Assembly: GCA_037157565.1 (NCBI GenBank) | Contig: JAZHRO010000054.1 | Location: forward strand, 16,413,501 to 16,477,500 | Length of the DNA stretch: 64,000 nt | Reading direction: 5' to 3' | DNA from: Thalassia testudinum | Lineage: Eukaryota > Streptophyta > Magnoliopsida > Alismatales > Hydrocharitaceae | Shown: piece after piece, positions 12,659 to 23,979 of the stretch | Layout: the number at the start of each line of letters is the position of its first letter | Numbering within the stretch: position 1 is the first letter of the stretch | Notes under the pieces: generated by a model | What the model was told of the DNA's origin: nothing | Databases searched by the model: none | The model's input: the letters and a program-made list of their open reading frames with translations, nothing else | Made by a program: the position numbers and the translations under genes

Positions 12659-12778
12659 CTAGCGTGCAGAGCGTGAAGCACAGTATGAACAATCTCACTT
12701 TCAGACGTCCGGGCACATGTCCAGACGTCCGGACAGACGTCTTAAATGGCTAAAAATGTAACTGGTCATTACAAAAGG

Positions 12779-14528
12779 TAACCCAATCTCAAAATCAACC
12801 TCGCTTGTCCCTCATAGAGTAATTGTAAGGAACATGGTAAAGAAGAGAGGATGCTAGGGGGATCACAAAGTGATCCCAAACAATTGTGGCAACAATCAGT
12901 TCTTTGGACACTGGATATGGTATTGAACATCCTATCCTCACACTATTATCTTTTTAGGAGGTTCTCAAACCAATTTGATTTATTTGCAACATAGTTTCCT
13001 AAAGAGAAAGACTTTGTATAAGTCCCTTTCCAAGCTATTCTCCTACCAAAAGAGTGTACACATCTCAAATATTATGTGTTGTTTGGAAGGGCACGTGTGT
13101 TATTAATTCAAGGGCCAAGATTGAAGAATTGGAAAAGCTTTTGACTTAACCATTGCTCTTTTCTAAATTGACTAATGATTATGACTAGATTGAACTCGAA
13201 GAGAGGAAGAGAAATGATTGTTAGCCACAAAAGCAAAATCATCATGGACAAAAAAAGTTTAGACAACGAAAAGATAAGATGGCCTGCTAAGTTGTCAAGG
13301 GTGGAGACCATTATACAAGGGACATGACTAGTGACCTCTTTGGATCTCAAAAGAAGGGTGGAGGGGTTGTTTCATGTTTAGGAAGGGGAACTTAGATCAA
13401 TGATGACAATTAGAAGTCCAACTACTCAAACACATGGAGGTCAATGGCTTATAAGGGACAAGGAAAACCTAGGACATTGTAGATTAAGGGTAACTATTTA
13501 GATTGGATTATTTGAAAGGGAAAATAAGTTGAAAGAAGATGTTTAGTTGAGTAGTGAATTGACTTGTGAATTAAGTGTAAATCAAATGTGATAGGGAAAT
13601 GAATATCACCAAGGTGATATTATTAGATGAAGAGATAATCATGTATCATGAATGTTACATTCAGGAAAGATAAACACAACCAAATACGATCAGAGGTGAC
13701 AGCGTGGCATCTTGTCAATGGGCCCCGAACAGACGCAGTTAGGTTGCAGAGGTGACACGTTGTGGGCCTATGAAAGTGTGTAATTAGGGATGTATGTTTA
13801 ATCGGTTTGGATGGATTTAGATTGTTTGGTTCTAGTCATATTTGATTTGGGTTAATAAAATGATCATTCATAATCTAATCAAATTAGATCAAGTTTGGGT
13901 TAAATTTGGATTGCTTTGGGTCAAGTGAAATCCAAAATTTGCATGTATTTGTTAACAGCGGAGGGATTTCTTTCTTTTTGGTGTAATTCTTTGTAACATA
14001 AATGCTTCATCTTTCGTATAAAGAATTAAGTAGCATCTATAATTATAAAAAGAAAGCAACTAAAAAAAATGTTAATATTATATACAAATCAATTCACCTA
14101 TATATTTGGGTTTGAGTCAGATGAATAAATGTGACCAAAGAATCACCTAATTTAATAGTTCAAGTTGTTTGTTTAAGTGGTTCAAGTTACATATGATTAA
14201 CTTATCAATCAACTCAAAACCCATGTAAGTTTGGGTGTTGTTATAAAAATTGCACAATGTGATGTGTTTTTATAACACAAGCATGTGGTGAAGTGAAAAA
14301 CATAAATTCAGAAGTGGAGGTTACGTCACACAAAAAAGAAGAAGTAATGCAAGTATTAAGGTCAACCATTATTTAAAATATTCATCACCACTTCTAAATC
14401 GATAATGGAATCATTTTCAAAATTATTTCACATTGATACAAAATCACCAAATCATCTTTAGAACTACTTTGCACTGTTGCAAAATGAGATTGCATCGATA
14501 CAAAATCACTAAAAAATTATTTTATAGT
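12779..14528. other. Intergenic, degenerate repeats
   Basis: The plus strand around 13,100-13,450 reads like decayed coding sequence with many stops, but I cannot assign it. From 13,785 a sequence starting TAGGGATG leads into AT-rich DNA with short TTGCAAAAT and TTTCACATT units, into which LTR E was inserted. Confidence 0.45.
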
Positions 14529-17500
14529 GGTGCTGTAACGACCCGATTCCCGAATCCCTACGAGACACGAGAACCGGACTGACTCGACTAATCCCAAAAC
14601 CCTGTCGTCCAACGAGAAAGTAACAAAAAGAGCAGTAAAATAAACCACATTCACCATGTATATAACTAGCAGTAACAAAATACAGCAGTAAAGGAAAGAA
14701 ATACTACAGTATATACCACAACAGCAAAGAAAAAAAAAAAATGTACATAACATAAAGTTTTCGGTAAAGAAAGTACAGGGAGTAACAAAGAAAACTACTC
14801 ACTACAGTGGAAGAAAAGTACAGAAAGTACTACAGGTAACCCCACTGGACCCTACTAGGTCCAGCGTCCTCTGCAGCCGCTGACTCTGGCTGCTCAACAC
14901 CTGGTCCTGAATAGGTAACAAGGGTGACACATCAGCGAAACGCTGAGTAGAGTGGCAACTAAAATCTAAAGAAGTAGTAGAGTGTACAGTAGCTGTTATA
15001 TTTTTACTTTCTTTATTTACGTCTTTCTATTATTTCACTATTGATTTATTTCTCAAATCCTTCTCTTGATCTTGAATGTTCCTCGTGGGAACGATCTTGA
15101 TTGCAGTCTTTTCCGAAAAGTAGAAGTAACACATGGTGCTCTCCTAGCCGGGAGGGTCCCCCGTGGTGGTCCTACCCTCAGTCAACCACCCTAAGGTCGC
15201 TGATAGACGTAACGGTGACTACGGCACGCGCGATAAATGCACGGGTAGTTACCCCGCACTGGCACATGGTTAGTCGTTTTCGTTAACGGGTGCACCCAAA
15301 GCACAGCACGGAACCAGTATAGGGCAGAGCCCTCAGTAACAGGGGTCCAACGTCTCCACAGTAACCAAACAGGGGCTTTGCCCCTCCACAGTCCGCGCAC
15401 CCTCGCCTGACTACCTTGGTTTGCCTAGTAGGCCTAACAAGTAGGTGTAGGAGGGCCAGCAGAACCCCGAGGCCCGTGGGGTAGCTAGTACTCTCCCTAC
15501 ACTAGTAGCTCTCCTTGGTACTGTGTACACGAGGGCCAAAAGTCGGTACAAAGTGGCCAGACCTAACCCCGGGTCCTTGGGGCGGCTAGCTCTGCTCTGC
15601 ATTAAACAGGGGGACAGTCGCTTTCCTTGGTACTTCGTACTCAAGGGCCAGCTCACTTCCCTAATTCTATTCCATTCCCTTTCCAGGAGTTCTACTCCTA
15701 ATTCCCCGTAGGGTTCAAGCTCTTTTAACTCAGCCAATTTAGGTTTCACCGTTCCAGCTTTACGTTCATACAACCCATGTTCTCAATCATACGTATTCGT
15801 TCATAACAGGCAGTTGTTAACCAATTTACAGGCAGTTATCATTTCCTTTCTACTATTCTAAGACTGTAATATTTATATATTCAACTAGTTTTTCAGTCCT
15901 AGGATTCATGCCGTACCCTAGGATCTATCATTCAATCTAATTTTCCAATCATAGGATTCATGCAATACCCTAAGATCTATCATTCAATCTAATTTCTCAG
16001 TTCTAGGGTTCTTGCAATGCCCTATACTCTATTAATTGTTTCATAATTGTAAAAAATTTTGTTAAATAGATTAAAAAGCCACTCTACCAGCGAAACCGGG
16101 AGTACTGGGGGCGTGGTCGACAATCCCGTGCGCCTCTGCAACCCCTGAGACTGCAACGGAACGAGGTCCTAACATAATGATCAAACACAAGGAGTTTCTT
16201 AGAACAGTATACAATTACTGTAAACGGATAGAGGAATTAATTCTGGAAAGAACGCAACTCGGAACGGGGAAAACGGACTCCGAACGGGCCCTAAACGGGT
16301 TAAAAATGACGAAACTGTCTAAAATTAGACGTCTGGAACATCTTCTAGACATCTTAAAAGGTGCATTGGCCGTACCTCAGTTCTACGCAGTCCTTCAGAC
16401 GTCCAGAAGCCCGCTGGAACGTCTGGCCTTGGTTTCCAGACGTCCGATTGTCACCCCGGACGTCTGGAGGTCCTCTCCGTCGTTTGGCACTGCGGCTAGA
16501 CGTCTGATTCACGTGGGATGGCGAGCCCTCACACCCTCCTAAGCAGGACCTGCACACACATACACCTGCTCTTAGCACGACGAAGTGCAGAAGAAAATGC
16601 GGCGGACGGCTGCATGGCCGTACACGCGCAAAAGGAGAAGGTAAGAAATATCTTACTTGTCAGATGTCTGGACCGTCCTTTAGACGTCTTCGGCGTCGTC
16701 TGGACGTAAGTCCAGACGTCTGATTCTGGAAAATTTTCCAAAACCAGAACTCGACTCGCTCTCCGCCCGCGATGCACGGCCGCGCCCCGTTTGCCAGCTG
16801 CCCGAGCTGCAGCAGCCCCTTCGCGACACCCCACGCCTGCTGAAATAGTGGGCGTATGACTTATGTGACCGACAGTGGCTAGGTCTTTTTTTTTTGTTAT
16901 AGAAATGTCGTTGAGGTACAAATAGTCATTGCCACTATTACAATTTTACTCGGAAATATTTTTCCTGAGGTCGAACTCAGGGAGCTACTAGAATTCTAGA
17001 AGTACAATGCGTTTATTACAAAAATAAGAGAGAGAGAGAGAAAGAGAGAGAGAGGTAGATTAGTCTCTTGGATTTTTCTTCTTCTCTTCTTTCTCTCTTG
17101 CCTTGTCTTCTTCTTCTTTCTCTTCTCTTCTTTCTTCTCTTTGCTTGATCTTCCTCAGTTCTTCTTCTTTATCTTCTTTCTCTTTTCTTCTTCTCTTTGC
17201 TTTCAGCTGCGGCGCCTGTTCTTCTCTTCTCCTTTACTTTGTCTGCAGAGCTTCTTCCATCGTCTGATTTCTCAATCATACGGCTTAAGTGGCATCTGCT
17301 ACAGTGCTTCCTTTGTGCTCCTTCTTCTTCTTCTTCTCGTAGTCCTTCTTCTTTCCCTTCTCTTTGAGCGGCCAAGGCTTCAGCCACCTTCTTCCTTCTT
17401 CTTCTTCTTCTCTGCCTGCACACTCACACTGCTGGTCAGAGCAAAACCTACCCCTACCCTCCCCCGCGTCTCTCTCTTTCTCAGATTTTTCCCATAGGAT

Positions 17501-18329
17501 CGCTCTCCCAGAGCCGGGTATTCGGGTATGAGTTTCGCGCCCGGGACCAGGCCCACCGGCGTGCGGTGGTGGGCGAGGAGTGCAGGTCGGGTATCCGGAT
17601 CCAGCCTAGACCCGCGGGGCATGAGCGCGGGCGAGGGCAAGCGCGTGGGGCGCAGCGTGCGTGAGGAACCTGACCCCTGTGTTCGAAGGCGATAAGCCTA
17701 CAACACTTTTTTCATTTATGCGTAGGCGCTGAGCTGCGCGCTTCCGAGGTGGGACTAAAGTCCCACCTCCAAATGTCGCACCCGCGGTTGAGAGAGCTGC
17801 GGTCAATTGCGGCCGTGTGCGAGGCTTTCACCCCAGCTGCAGGCCTGGGATGCTTCGTGGGGGTAAACCGCGCGTCCTGGAGTGCGAGCCTAAGTGAGGG
17901 CGAACCTGCAGTTATAGGTGAAGGAGCTTCACCTGCTCAGCAATGGCGGCGAAGAGGGCGTGACCTGAAATCAAGCATACGGCCTCTCGGCCCAGTCAGA
18001 GGATGCAGGGAGCTTCGCCAGAGTGCGGCGAAGCCAGTGCGGGTGGTGGCGAGGCGTGAGGCGGCGTATGGTGGCAGCCCTAGGTCGGACTGTGGTCGGA
18101 GGAATGGGTTTGTTCGGGGGGTCTTTAGGTAGCGTGTGGCAGGAAATGAGACGGGGGAAGCTGTGGAGTGGAGTGAGGGGAAGCTTCTGAGGTGATTGGC
18201 GAGGAGTGAGGGGGTCTGTGGAGGTGGAATGGGCTCGCCGGAGAGGGTGGTCGGAGATGGAGTAGGTGGAGGTTGTGTGTGGGGACGCGAAAATACAAAT
18301 TGACAGAGGGGGAATTTAGAGGAGGAGGA

Positions 18330-20072
18330 TGAAAGTTTCCCTACTTGGAGGGGTGAGATCAGCGTGACAAAAAATATGCGGGTAAAAAAATATAAAGCAA
18401 TCTCACAAAAAATCAATCGCACAATGTACACAGGTATTTTTAGGTGGAAACCCAAACCGGGTGAAAACCACCACCTAACCCTCTCGAGTTAGGATTTTCC
18501 GATTAACCTAGTTGATCAAATCCACTAAACCGAATCACTTAAAACGAGGGTGATTCAACCTCAATACAACCACGCTACAAGTACGAGGGTAGTGTTCCTC
18601 AACCCCTTCTCTCCACGAGAAGGATTTTGTCCCACGAAGGAGACGGGAATTCGCAAAGCGAATACCCAACCAAAATACAAAGATAAAATAAAACAACAGG
18701 TCCTATAGAGCCAACAAAGTAATTAAGAACCTAGCTTCTATAGGAATAAGGAAACTCCCCTTTGCAAGGAGTGCGTCGAGGATGACGCGGGTGCGTGAGC
18801 CACGCAACGGCGCAATGTCGCTCTCGTGAACAACGGCGGGAGAGCGGGTGCGCGAAGACTTGATGCTCTCAAGAGAATGAAACTAGAGCTTGGAGAGCAA
18901 GGGCCTCAATTGGACACAAGAGAGTGGAAGTATGTTGCTTAAGTGTGTCTTGTGTTTTTCTAAGTGTATATCTTGTGTGTTTTTGTGTTGCAAAGGTTCC
19001 CCTCTATTTATAGAGGCCTTAGGAAGGCTTTGGAAGGCTTAAGAAAGGTTCTATAGCCGTTGGGTGCAAAGCCCAAGAGAATCAGGCCGAAATCAGGACA
19101 ATGATTACATTTGACAGGGTTATCAGACGTCTAACTCTGGCATCAGACGTCTGGAAGGCCACTTTAAGACGTCTGATTACAAGGTCAGACGTCTGATTCT
19201 ATGCGGGTTTCTCCCTGACTTGAATCAGATCTAAACAGGGTTTTTGCGCAAGTCCATCAGACGACATACAGGACGTCTGGCACTATGTCTGGACGTCTGG
19301 AAACCTACTTTTACTGTGGGAATTGATTTCCAAACGTTGCAACGGCTAGAAAATCTCTGAGAAGAGATTTTGGGACAGCCGAGGCAAAACGGTCATTTAT
19401 CAGACGTCTGGAAAGGCCTAAGGACGTCTGATAAGGCTCTAACGGTCATATTCTTGATTGTTGCTAAGCCAGCCAACGGTCCACTAATTGGACGTCTGGC
19501 AAATCCATCAGACGTCTTTTAAGACGTCTGGTCTAAGGTCTGGACGTCTGATTTCATCAGACAGAACTAACTATGTCCAGCCTAACAGTTATCAGACGTC
19601 TGAAACAACAGTCAGACGTCTTAAAATACTTTATCAGACGTCTGATTTGTGAATTAGACGTCTGGAAAGTCTGTTTTAACCCTATATTGGTTTTCTAAGT
19701 GTTCTACAGAAAACCTAAGTATCCTAGGGTTGTGCCGGTGTTCCTAGGACTACTGTTAGGGTACTTTGAGGCTCTTTAACATAATTTTCTAAGGAAAATA
19801 AAGAGCAAGAAAGATAAAGATAAAAGTACATGAAAGGATTAAAAAGAATCTATCCTATTCTTCTTGTCTTCTATCTTCAATCTGTCGCTCCACGCGAACC
19901 TCCTCTGTTTTCCGTCAAGCTCCTCCAATCCGTCCTGGATGCGAGCTCGAGTTCCGTCTAAACACGTCCACATTTGCAATTGACCTGAAATCTAGGACTC
20001 AAATTGCAAATGTTAAATAACACGTGTTTTGTTATCATCAAAACAAATGATCGTGGTGCTCTAGCACCAACA
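18330..20072 (-). mobile_element. Sirevirus-like Ty1/copia solo LTR nested in P1
   Basis: The plus strand starts TGAAAGTTTCCC and ends CTCTAGCACCAACA, with the TSD GAGGA at 18,325-18,329 and 20,073-20,077. In reverse complement the LTR starts TGTTGGTGCTAGAGC and then has TTTTGATGATAACAAAAC, a start typical of plant SIRE/Maximus-type copia LTRs. Length is 1,743 bp. It carries about twelve AGACGTCT palindromes between 19,135 and 19,663. Family level is inferred from that start motif alone because no internal region remains. Confidence 0.82.
19135..19663. repeat. Array of AGACGTCT palindromes in the copia solo LTR
   Basis: Perfect AGACGTCT boxes occur near 19,135, 19,145, 19,167, 19,187, 19,402, 19,510, 19,522, 19,594, 19,614, 19,636 and 19,656. 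Variants GGACGTCTGG and GGACGTCTGAT lie between them. Spacing is irregular, so this is a cluster of sites and not a tandem satellite. Many are followed by GG or ATT. Confidence 0.92.
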
Positions 20073-21417
20073 GAGGAGAGGAAGCTTTTACCTAAGTTCT
20101 GGACAAAGGGGGAAGGGCGAAGCCACCGGCTCGTGCCTGCCGGAGCTGAGGAAGAAGCAGCCCTGGAAGGGGAGAACGGCGACGAGGAGGCAGGCGGAGG
20201 GTGTCGGCGGGTGCAGCGTGACACAGACGAAAGGGTTAGGGGAACGCTGCTGCAGGTAAGGCAACAGAGCGACGAGGAGGAGGAGGAGTTGGTCGCCGGA
20301 AGCTGCAAGCCGTTTGTTGGAGCTGGAGAGGAGGAAGTGGGGGGGTATTCTCCGTCAGAGATAGCTTATCCTCTTCTGCTGGCGACGACAGTGTTTATAA
20401 AGGCGAAGGCGGAGGGGTGGGTGCAGGGAGGCGACGTGCCTCCCTCGCCGGAGGATGGCTGGAGCAGCAACCCATACCTTCTGCGTGTTCGCACGGAAGG
20501 TGTGGGCGATGGTAGAGGTCGTGGAGGTGTCCCTGCGACAGCAGACGTCGCAGGAAACACTCGGTTCAATGGGCAGAGGGCCTCCCTCACCCTGCGCGGC
20601 GCCATGCTCCGCGCAAAGTCGCCGGAGCATGGCGCTGCTCAGAGTTTTGCAGGGAGGACCTAAGTGCAAAGAACGACGAAGAACCTAGGGGTCAAAATGT
20701 GAGGGTTTCGAAAGTTAAGGGTCAAAAAGTAATAGATGAGGACCAAAATGTAATGTCGGTCAAGAAGGTCTCTTCTTAGGTTCAAGTTTTTATGCATGAC
20801 TAAATAGGACCTAAGGATTCTAATGGTGAATTTTATTTCTAGATCAGACCTTGTTTGACGGGTCAATTTACGTAAAAACCTAAATTAAATCATTAATTGG
20901 GCATGGTTCTCAATATAGGTCAAAATGGGTTCCCAAGGCCAAATTGAAGGTTCTAAATCCTAGAGATTATTTTTCTATGAATTTTAGAGGATTTAGTCGA
21001 TTTTTACTTTGCCTCGAACCTCGTGAATTGAAGTGGGTTTGATTCAGGATTACAGGATGTTATTTAATTCCCTGGGAGTTGCTGTAGCCCTTGTTGGATC
21101 AAATCATCCCACTTTCCTTCTTATTAGGTTAGTTTGACCAATGTTTTGACCCTGAGTTACCCTGTTTACTGATTGTGTTGGTGAAATTGTATTTTTACCC
21201 CTTATGACCTGTTTTCTTCACAAACTCAGAGTTATCTGAGTCAAGTCTTTCTATAAGTTATGTAGGAGCTTTTTCTTGCAAATCTAGGTTAGATTGTGCA
21301 AGTTAGGGTTTATGATGAGGTTCTCATCACCTGCCGTTCACTTGCTCGCTTGCTCGCGCTCTCGCTGGCAAGAAGAAGGAGAAGAGAAAGGCGGAGGAGA
21401 TGAGGGTGAGGGCGAGG

Positions 21418-21426
21418 GTTTATATA
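21418..21426 (-). promoter_or_regulatory. Candidate TATA box of LTR E
   Basis: The minus strand reads TATATAAAC about 230 bp from the LTR start at 21,655. Three ACGT-core boxes lie between the LTR start and this site, as expected for a U3 enhancer plus core promoter. Confidence 0.5.
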
Positions 21427-22003
21427 AGGCAGCGCGGGGAGAGAGAGAAGAGAGAGACGGCGCGTCTGCAGGAAGAGAGAGGAAAAAGAAGACGAAGGCG
21501 GCGGGCGCAGTCTGTGCACGCATGCGCGCAAATGCAACCTGGTACGCCGAAAAAATTTATTACCAGACGTCTGGAAATGGTTCTAGACGTCTGGACAGAT
21601 GTCTGGATCACTTCCCAGACGTCTTAAAAATCCGTCTGATATCACATTCGTAACAGGTGCAAAATTATTACCAACTATTTTACACTGATATAAAATAAAA
21701 TTACACCTATATATTTATGTTTAAATTGGTGGGGATGGATTTCTTAACTATTTTACATTTATGCAAATTGAGATTACACACATATATTTTGATTCAAAGT
21801 ATTGGTAACTTTTGTAAGTGAGGTATAACCCAACACTTAACGAAATTTAAATTTTTTGATATTTTTATATTAAATATCAGTTGGGAAACGAAGGCCACTG
21901 TCACACCTGCTTACGTCAACTTACATTTCCGGAAAAATCAAATGACCTATTTTTAAATATTTAAATGAATTATTTAAGTTGGCTCAAATAACGTCCATCC
22001 CTA

Positions 22004-23690
22004 GGAGTGTCTGTACGGATTGCGCAGAAGAGCAACTTTCAGGAACCGTATAATTGCGTGTCATGCATAAGTAACGTTTCTGAGTAACTACATCACAAAT
22101 AGGAAGGATCCTTGCGAGGTCTGACCATTCCATCTCCGCTGATGGCGAGGGAAGGTGAAATGTTTTCCTCGTTTCCGTTTACGAGAGATATTCGTCCGTT
22201 TTGGAGTTCAAAGGACGGAACCATGAGAGTTATTTATAACAAGGACGGCACCATTTTCCATATATACAAGTCAGAATGGATGTCTTTGAGAAGAAGAAAT
22301 GCAATGCCAAGAATGGAACACGTGCTTCAGGTTGTGAGCCAAAGTCTTTTATCATTGACAATGGGTGGACTTTTTTCGCTGCGACCTTAAATAAATGAGG
22401 TGATTTAGTGATAATTATTAGATTGATGATTGTGTTATGAGAGACAACATAACACCTAAACAGGTGGGCTCATTGTAGACATCGGTTCCATGGGCTCACC
22501 ATGATGGATCGGATCCACAATTCTTTTGAGAAATTCGTCTGATTAAACTCAAACTAACTGCAATACTTAATAGGTGGCAACATGGTAAAGCTATGACTTA
22601 ATTGGTGGAGAAGCTTGCCCGTACCAAGGAGCCAACTTGGTTCAACGAATTTAACTATATTAATTTTAGTACACCATCGCTAACAATTAAGTTTATGCTA
22701 TTAAGAAGTATGGAAGCCCAGTATTGCAAAGCAGTAAAAATGATAGTGTTATGTGTTCTTTAATAGTTTCAAAGCCTTGTCTGTCAACATATGCACTTTC
22801 AGAAAGCTATAAAACGTGATTTTTCAGTTCATCTATCGACCCTTTTATTTCTATTGCTTTATGCGTGATTTCTACAAATAAAGACCCGAGGGTGGGGCAC
22901 TCATTCCACCTGTCTGCTTGATTGGCCGAAGAATAACATTTTGAACATCATTAGAGGAAAATTTGTTTGAAGAATTAAGAAGAAATCAGGTAACTAAGAT
23001 ATATAATGCTTTACGCTTCACATGGGCATCAAAATTACAAGCCGCAGTGGTTATGAATAGGAAAATCTAATTCCTAGTTAATTTTAGTTGCAAAAAGAGT
23101 TCTAAAATATTAAATTTAGTTTTCATGTCGTATTATTTTGTTAATGTAGCACATAACCTCTCCAAGTTACGTCTCTCCAACAATGTAGTTGAGCATTGGA
23201 CCCATTTCGATTGCCCCTCTAACGTTTGAAGGGTTAACTTTTGATGATCGAATGGATTTAGAGCATTCAGCTCTTCAAAATAAAGAAAAAAACGGGAGGG
23301 ATAACTGGATCTTATCACGCAATCCAAACGCTGTCACAGAAGAGCAGATTCAAAGTCAAATTACAATCTCCACTAGAAGGGCAACCTGAAATTACAAAAG
23401 TCAAGAGACAAGATATCACATTTTCCAATTCCAGATCGTCACTCCACGTGGCAGAACCAAGACCTCAGACACTACACTAAAGTTGAAGGTCATAGCTTCA
23501 AGTTCACGTACTTCAACTGGAGTTATCAAAGGCCCATATACAAACTCAAAAGCCGAAATCCCTTGCCAGCTGCTTTGTATCAATCAGCAGCATGGGAGCA
23601 ATAAAAAGAAAAGATACAGTCTACATTTTTTTCTGGCAAAGAAAACAAAAACCGATGTCAGGTTCTACTTACATGCTTACAACGTTATGA
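22004..23690. other. Downstream region of the SPL2 gene, no recognisable gene
   Basis: An open frame at 22,112-22,390 (plus, 92 codons) has no familiar motif and may be chance. The 3' untranslated region of the SPL2 gene must lie just below 23,691; TTTATT (AATAAA on the minus strand) occurs near 22,850, but I could not fix the polyadenylation site. Confidence 0.4.
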
Positions 23691-23979
23691 TTATGAGGCA
23701 TATACCCGTATTGAAGACCGAATGCTCTGCCTGCACAATGGGCATTTGGGGGACAATTCTCGCTCCACCATCATAGCGCAGCGTGGGCAACAAACCAGAT
23801 GCCCACAAGGAGTGAATGCTGACCTCCTCTGTCTGCAAAGGCAGATAACACAGAGCTGCCCGTCTGGAATGTCCCCAAGCTCTTCGTCGTCGTCATTGCT
23901 AGTAACCTCTTCCACATTGATCTCGCTAGATTGTCGAGTATGTCTCCTATGCCTCCATTCTTTCCATCTCCACCAGTTC
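23691..23979 (-). CDS. SPL2: SPL2 exon 6 with RING finger and stop
   Basis: Begins after GTGACACAG, completes Arg277, and encodes the basic linker, an acidic stretch (DDDEE) and the C-terminal RING finger, ending VYAS and TAA. The RING is complete, with all eight zinc ligands. Confidence 0.95.

Larger units (their letters stand above)
7438..12773 (-). mobile_element. Family T solo LTR A (Ty3/gypsy), with a nested solo LTR
   Basis: The element begins TGTTACGATTCGG at 7,438 and ends TCATTACA at 12,773. It is bounded by the 5-bp direct repeat AAAGG at 7,433-7,437 and 12,774-12,778. Without the nested insertion at 9,995-12,658 and its duplicated 5 bp, it is about 2.67 kb, the same length as the copies at 56,278-59,019 and 14,534-21,655. 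No internal coding sequence is present, so it is a solo LTR left by LTR-LTR recombination. It is in reverse orientation relative to the strand that reads TGTTA...GTAACA as 5' to 3'. It carries AGACGTCT-type palindromes, tandem ~100-bp units and GGGGTC-GCCCC hairpins like its relatives. Assignment to a chromovirus-like Ty3/gypsy family rests on the integrase attached to the 52-59 kb copies. Confidence 0.85.
16841..21329 (-). mobile_element. Family P solo LTR P1, nested in LTR E
   Basis: It begins TGAAATAGTGGG and ends GAGGTTCTCATCA. The TSD CCTGC lies at 16,836-16,840 and 21,330-21,334. It is interrupted by the copia solo LTR at 18,330-20,072; net length is about 2.74 kb. In reverse complement it shows the family P landmarks: GA tract (17,060-17,420), GGTGGGACTAAAGTCCCACC (about 17,750), and a 20,650-21,320 segment matching 55,490-56,160. 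No coding capacity is recognised, and its superfamily is not established. Confidence 0.85.
14534..21655 (-). mobile_element. Family T solo LTR E, outer layer of a nested tower
   Basis: It starts TGTAACGACCCG at 14,534 and ends TTCGTAACA at 21,655. The 5-bp TSD GGTGC is present at 14,529-14,533 and 21,656-21,660. A family P LTR is inserted at 16,841-21,329; the LTR E sequence resumes at 21,335 with the GC-rich leader and the terminal AGACGTCT motifs. There is no internal region. Net length without the insertion is about 2.6 kb, as for copies A, B and C. Confidence 0.88.
13785..22003. mobile_element. Possible non-autonomous DNA element hosting LTR E
   Basis: The left end TAGGGATGTATGTT and the reverse complement of the right end, TAGGGATGGACGTT, match at 12 of 14 positions. 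Removing LTR E leaves about 1.1 kb of AT-rich sequence with related short units on both sides of the insertion. I found no convincing 8-bp target duplication, so this pairing is tentative. Confidence 0.3.

Noticed and set aside
12659..12680. Sequence resembling a primer-binding site (GTGCAGAGCG) after LTR B
   Set aside because: It is the continuation of LTR A after the target duplication, so the resemblance is accidental.
13585..13625. Short palindrome ATATCACCAAGGTGATAT
   Set aside because: An isolated 9-bp inverted repeat of the size expected by chance in AT-rich DNA; no companion copies.
20004..20663. 219-codon frame crossing 20,072
   Set aside because: It straddles the border between the copia solo LTR and LTR P1, so it is a chance join.
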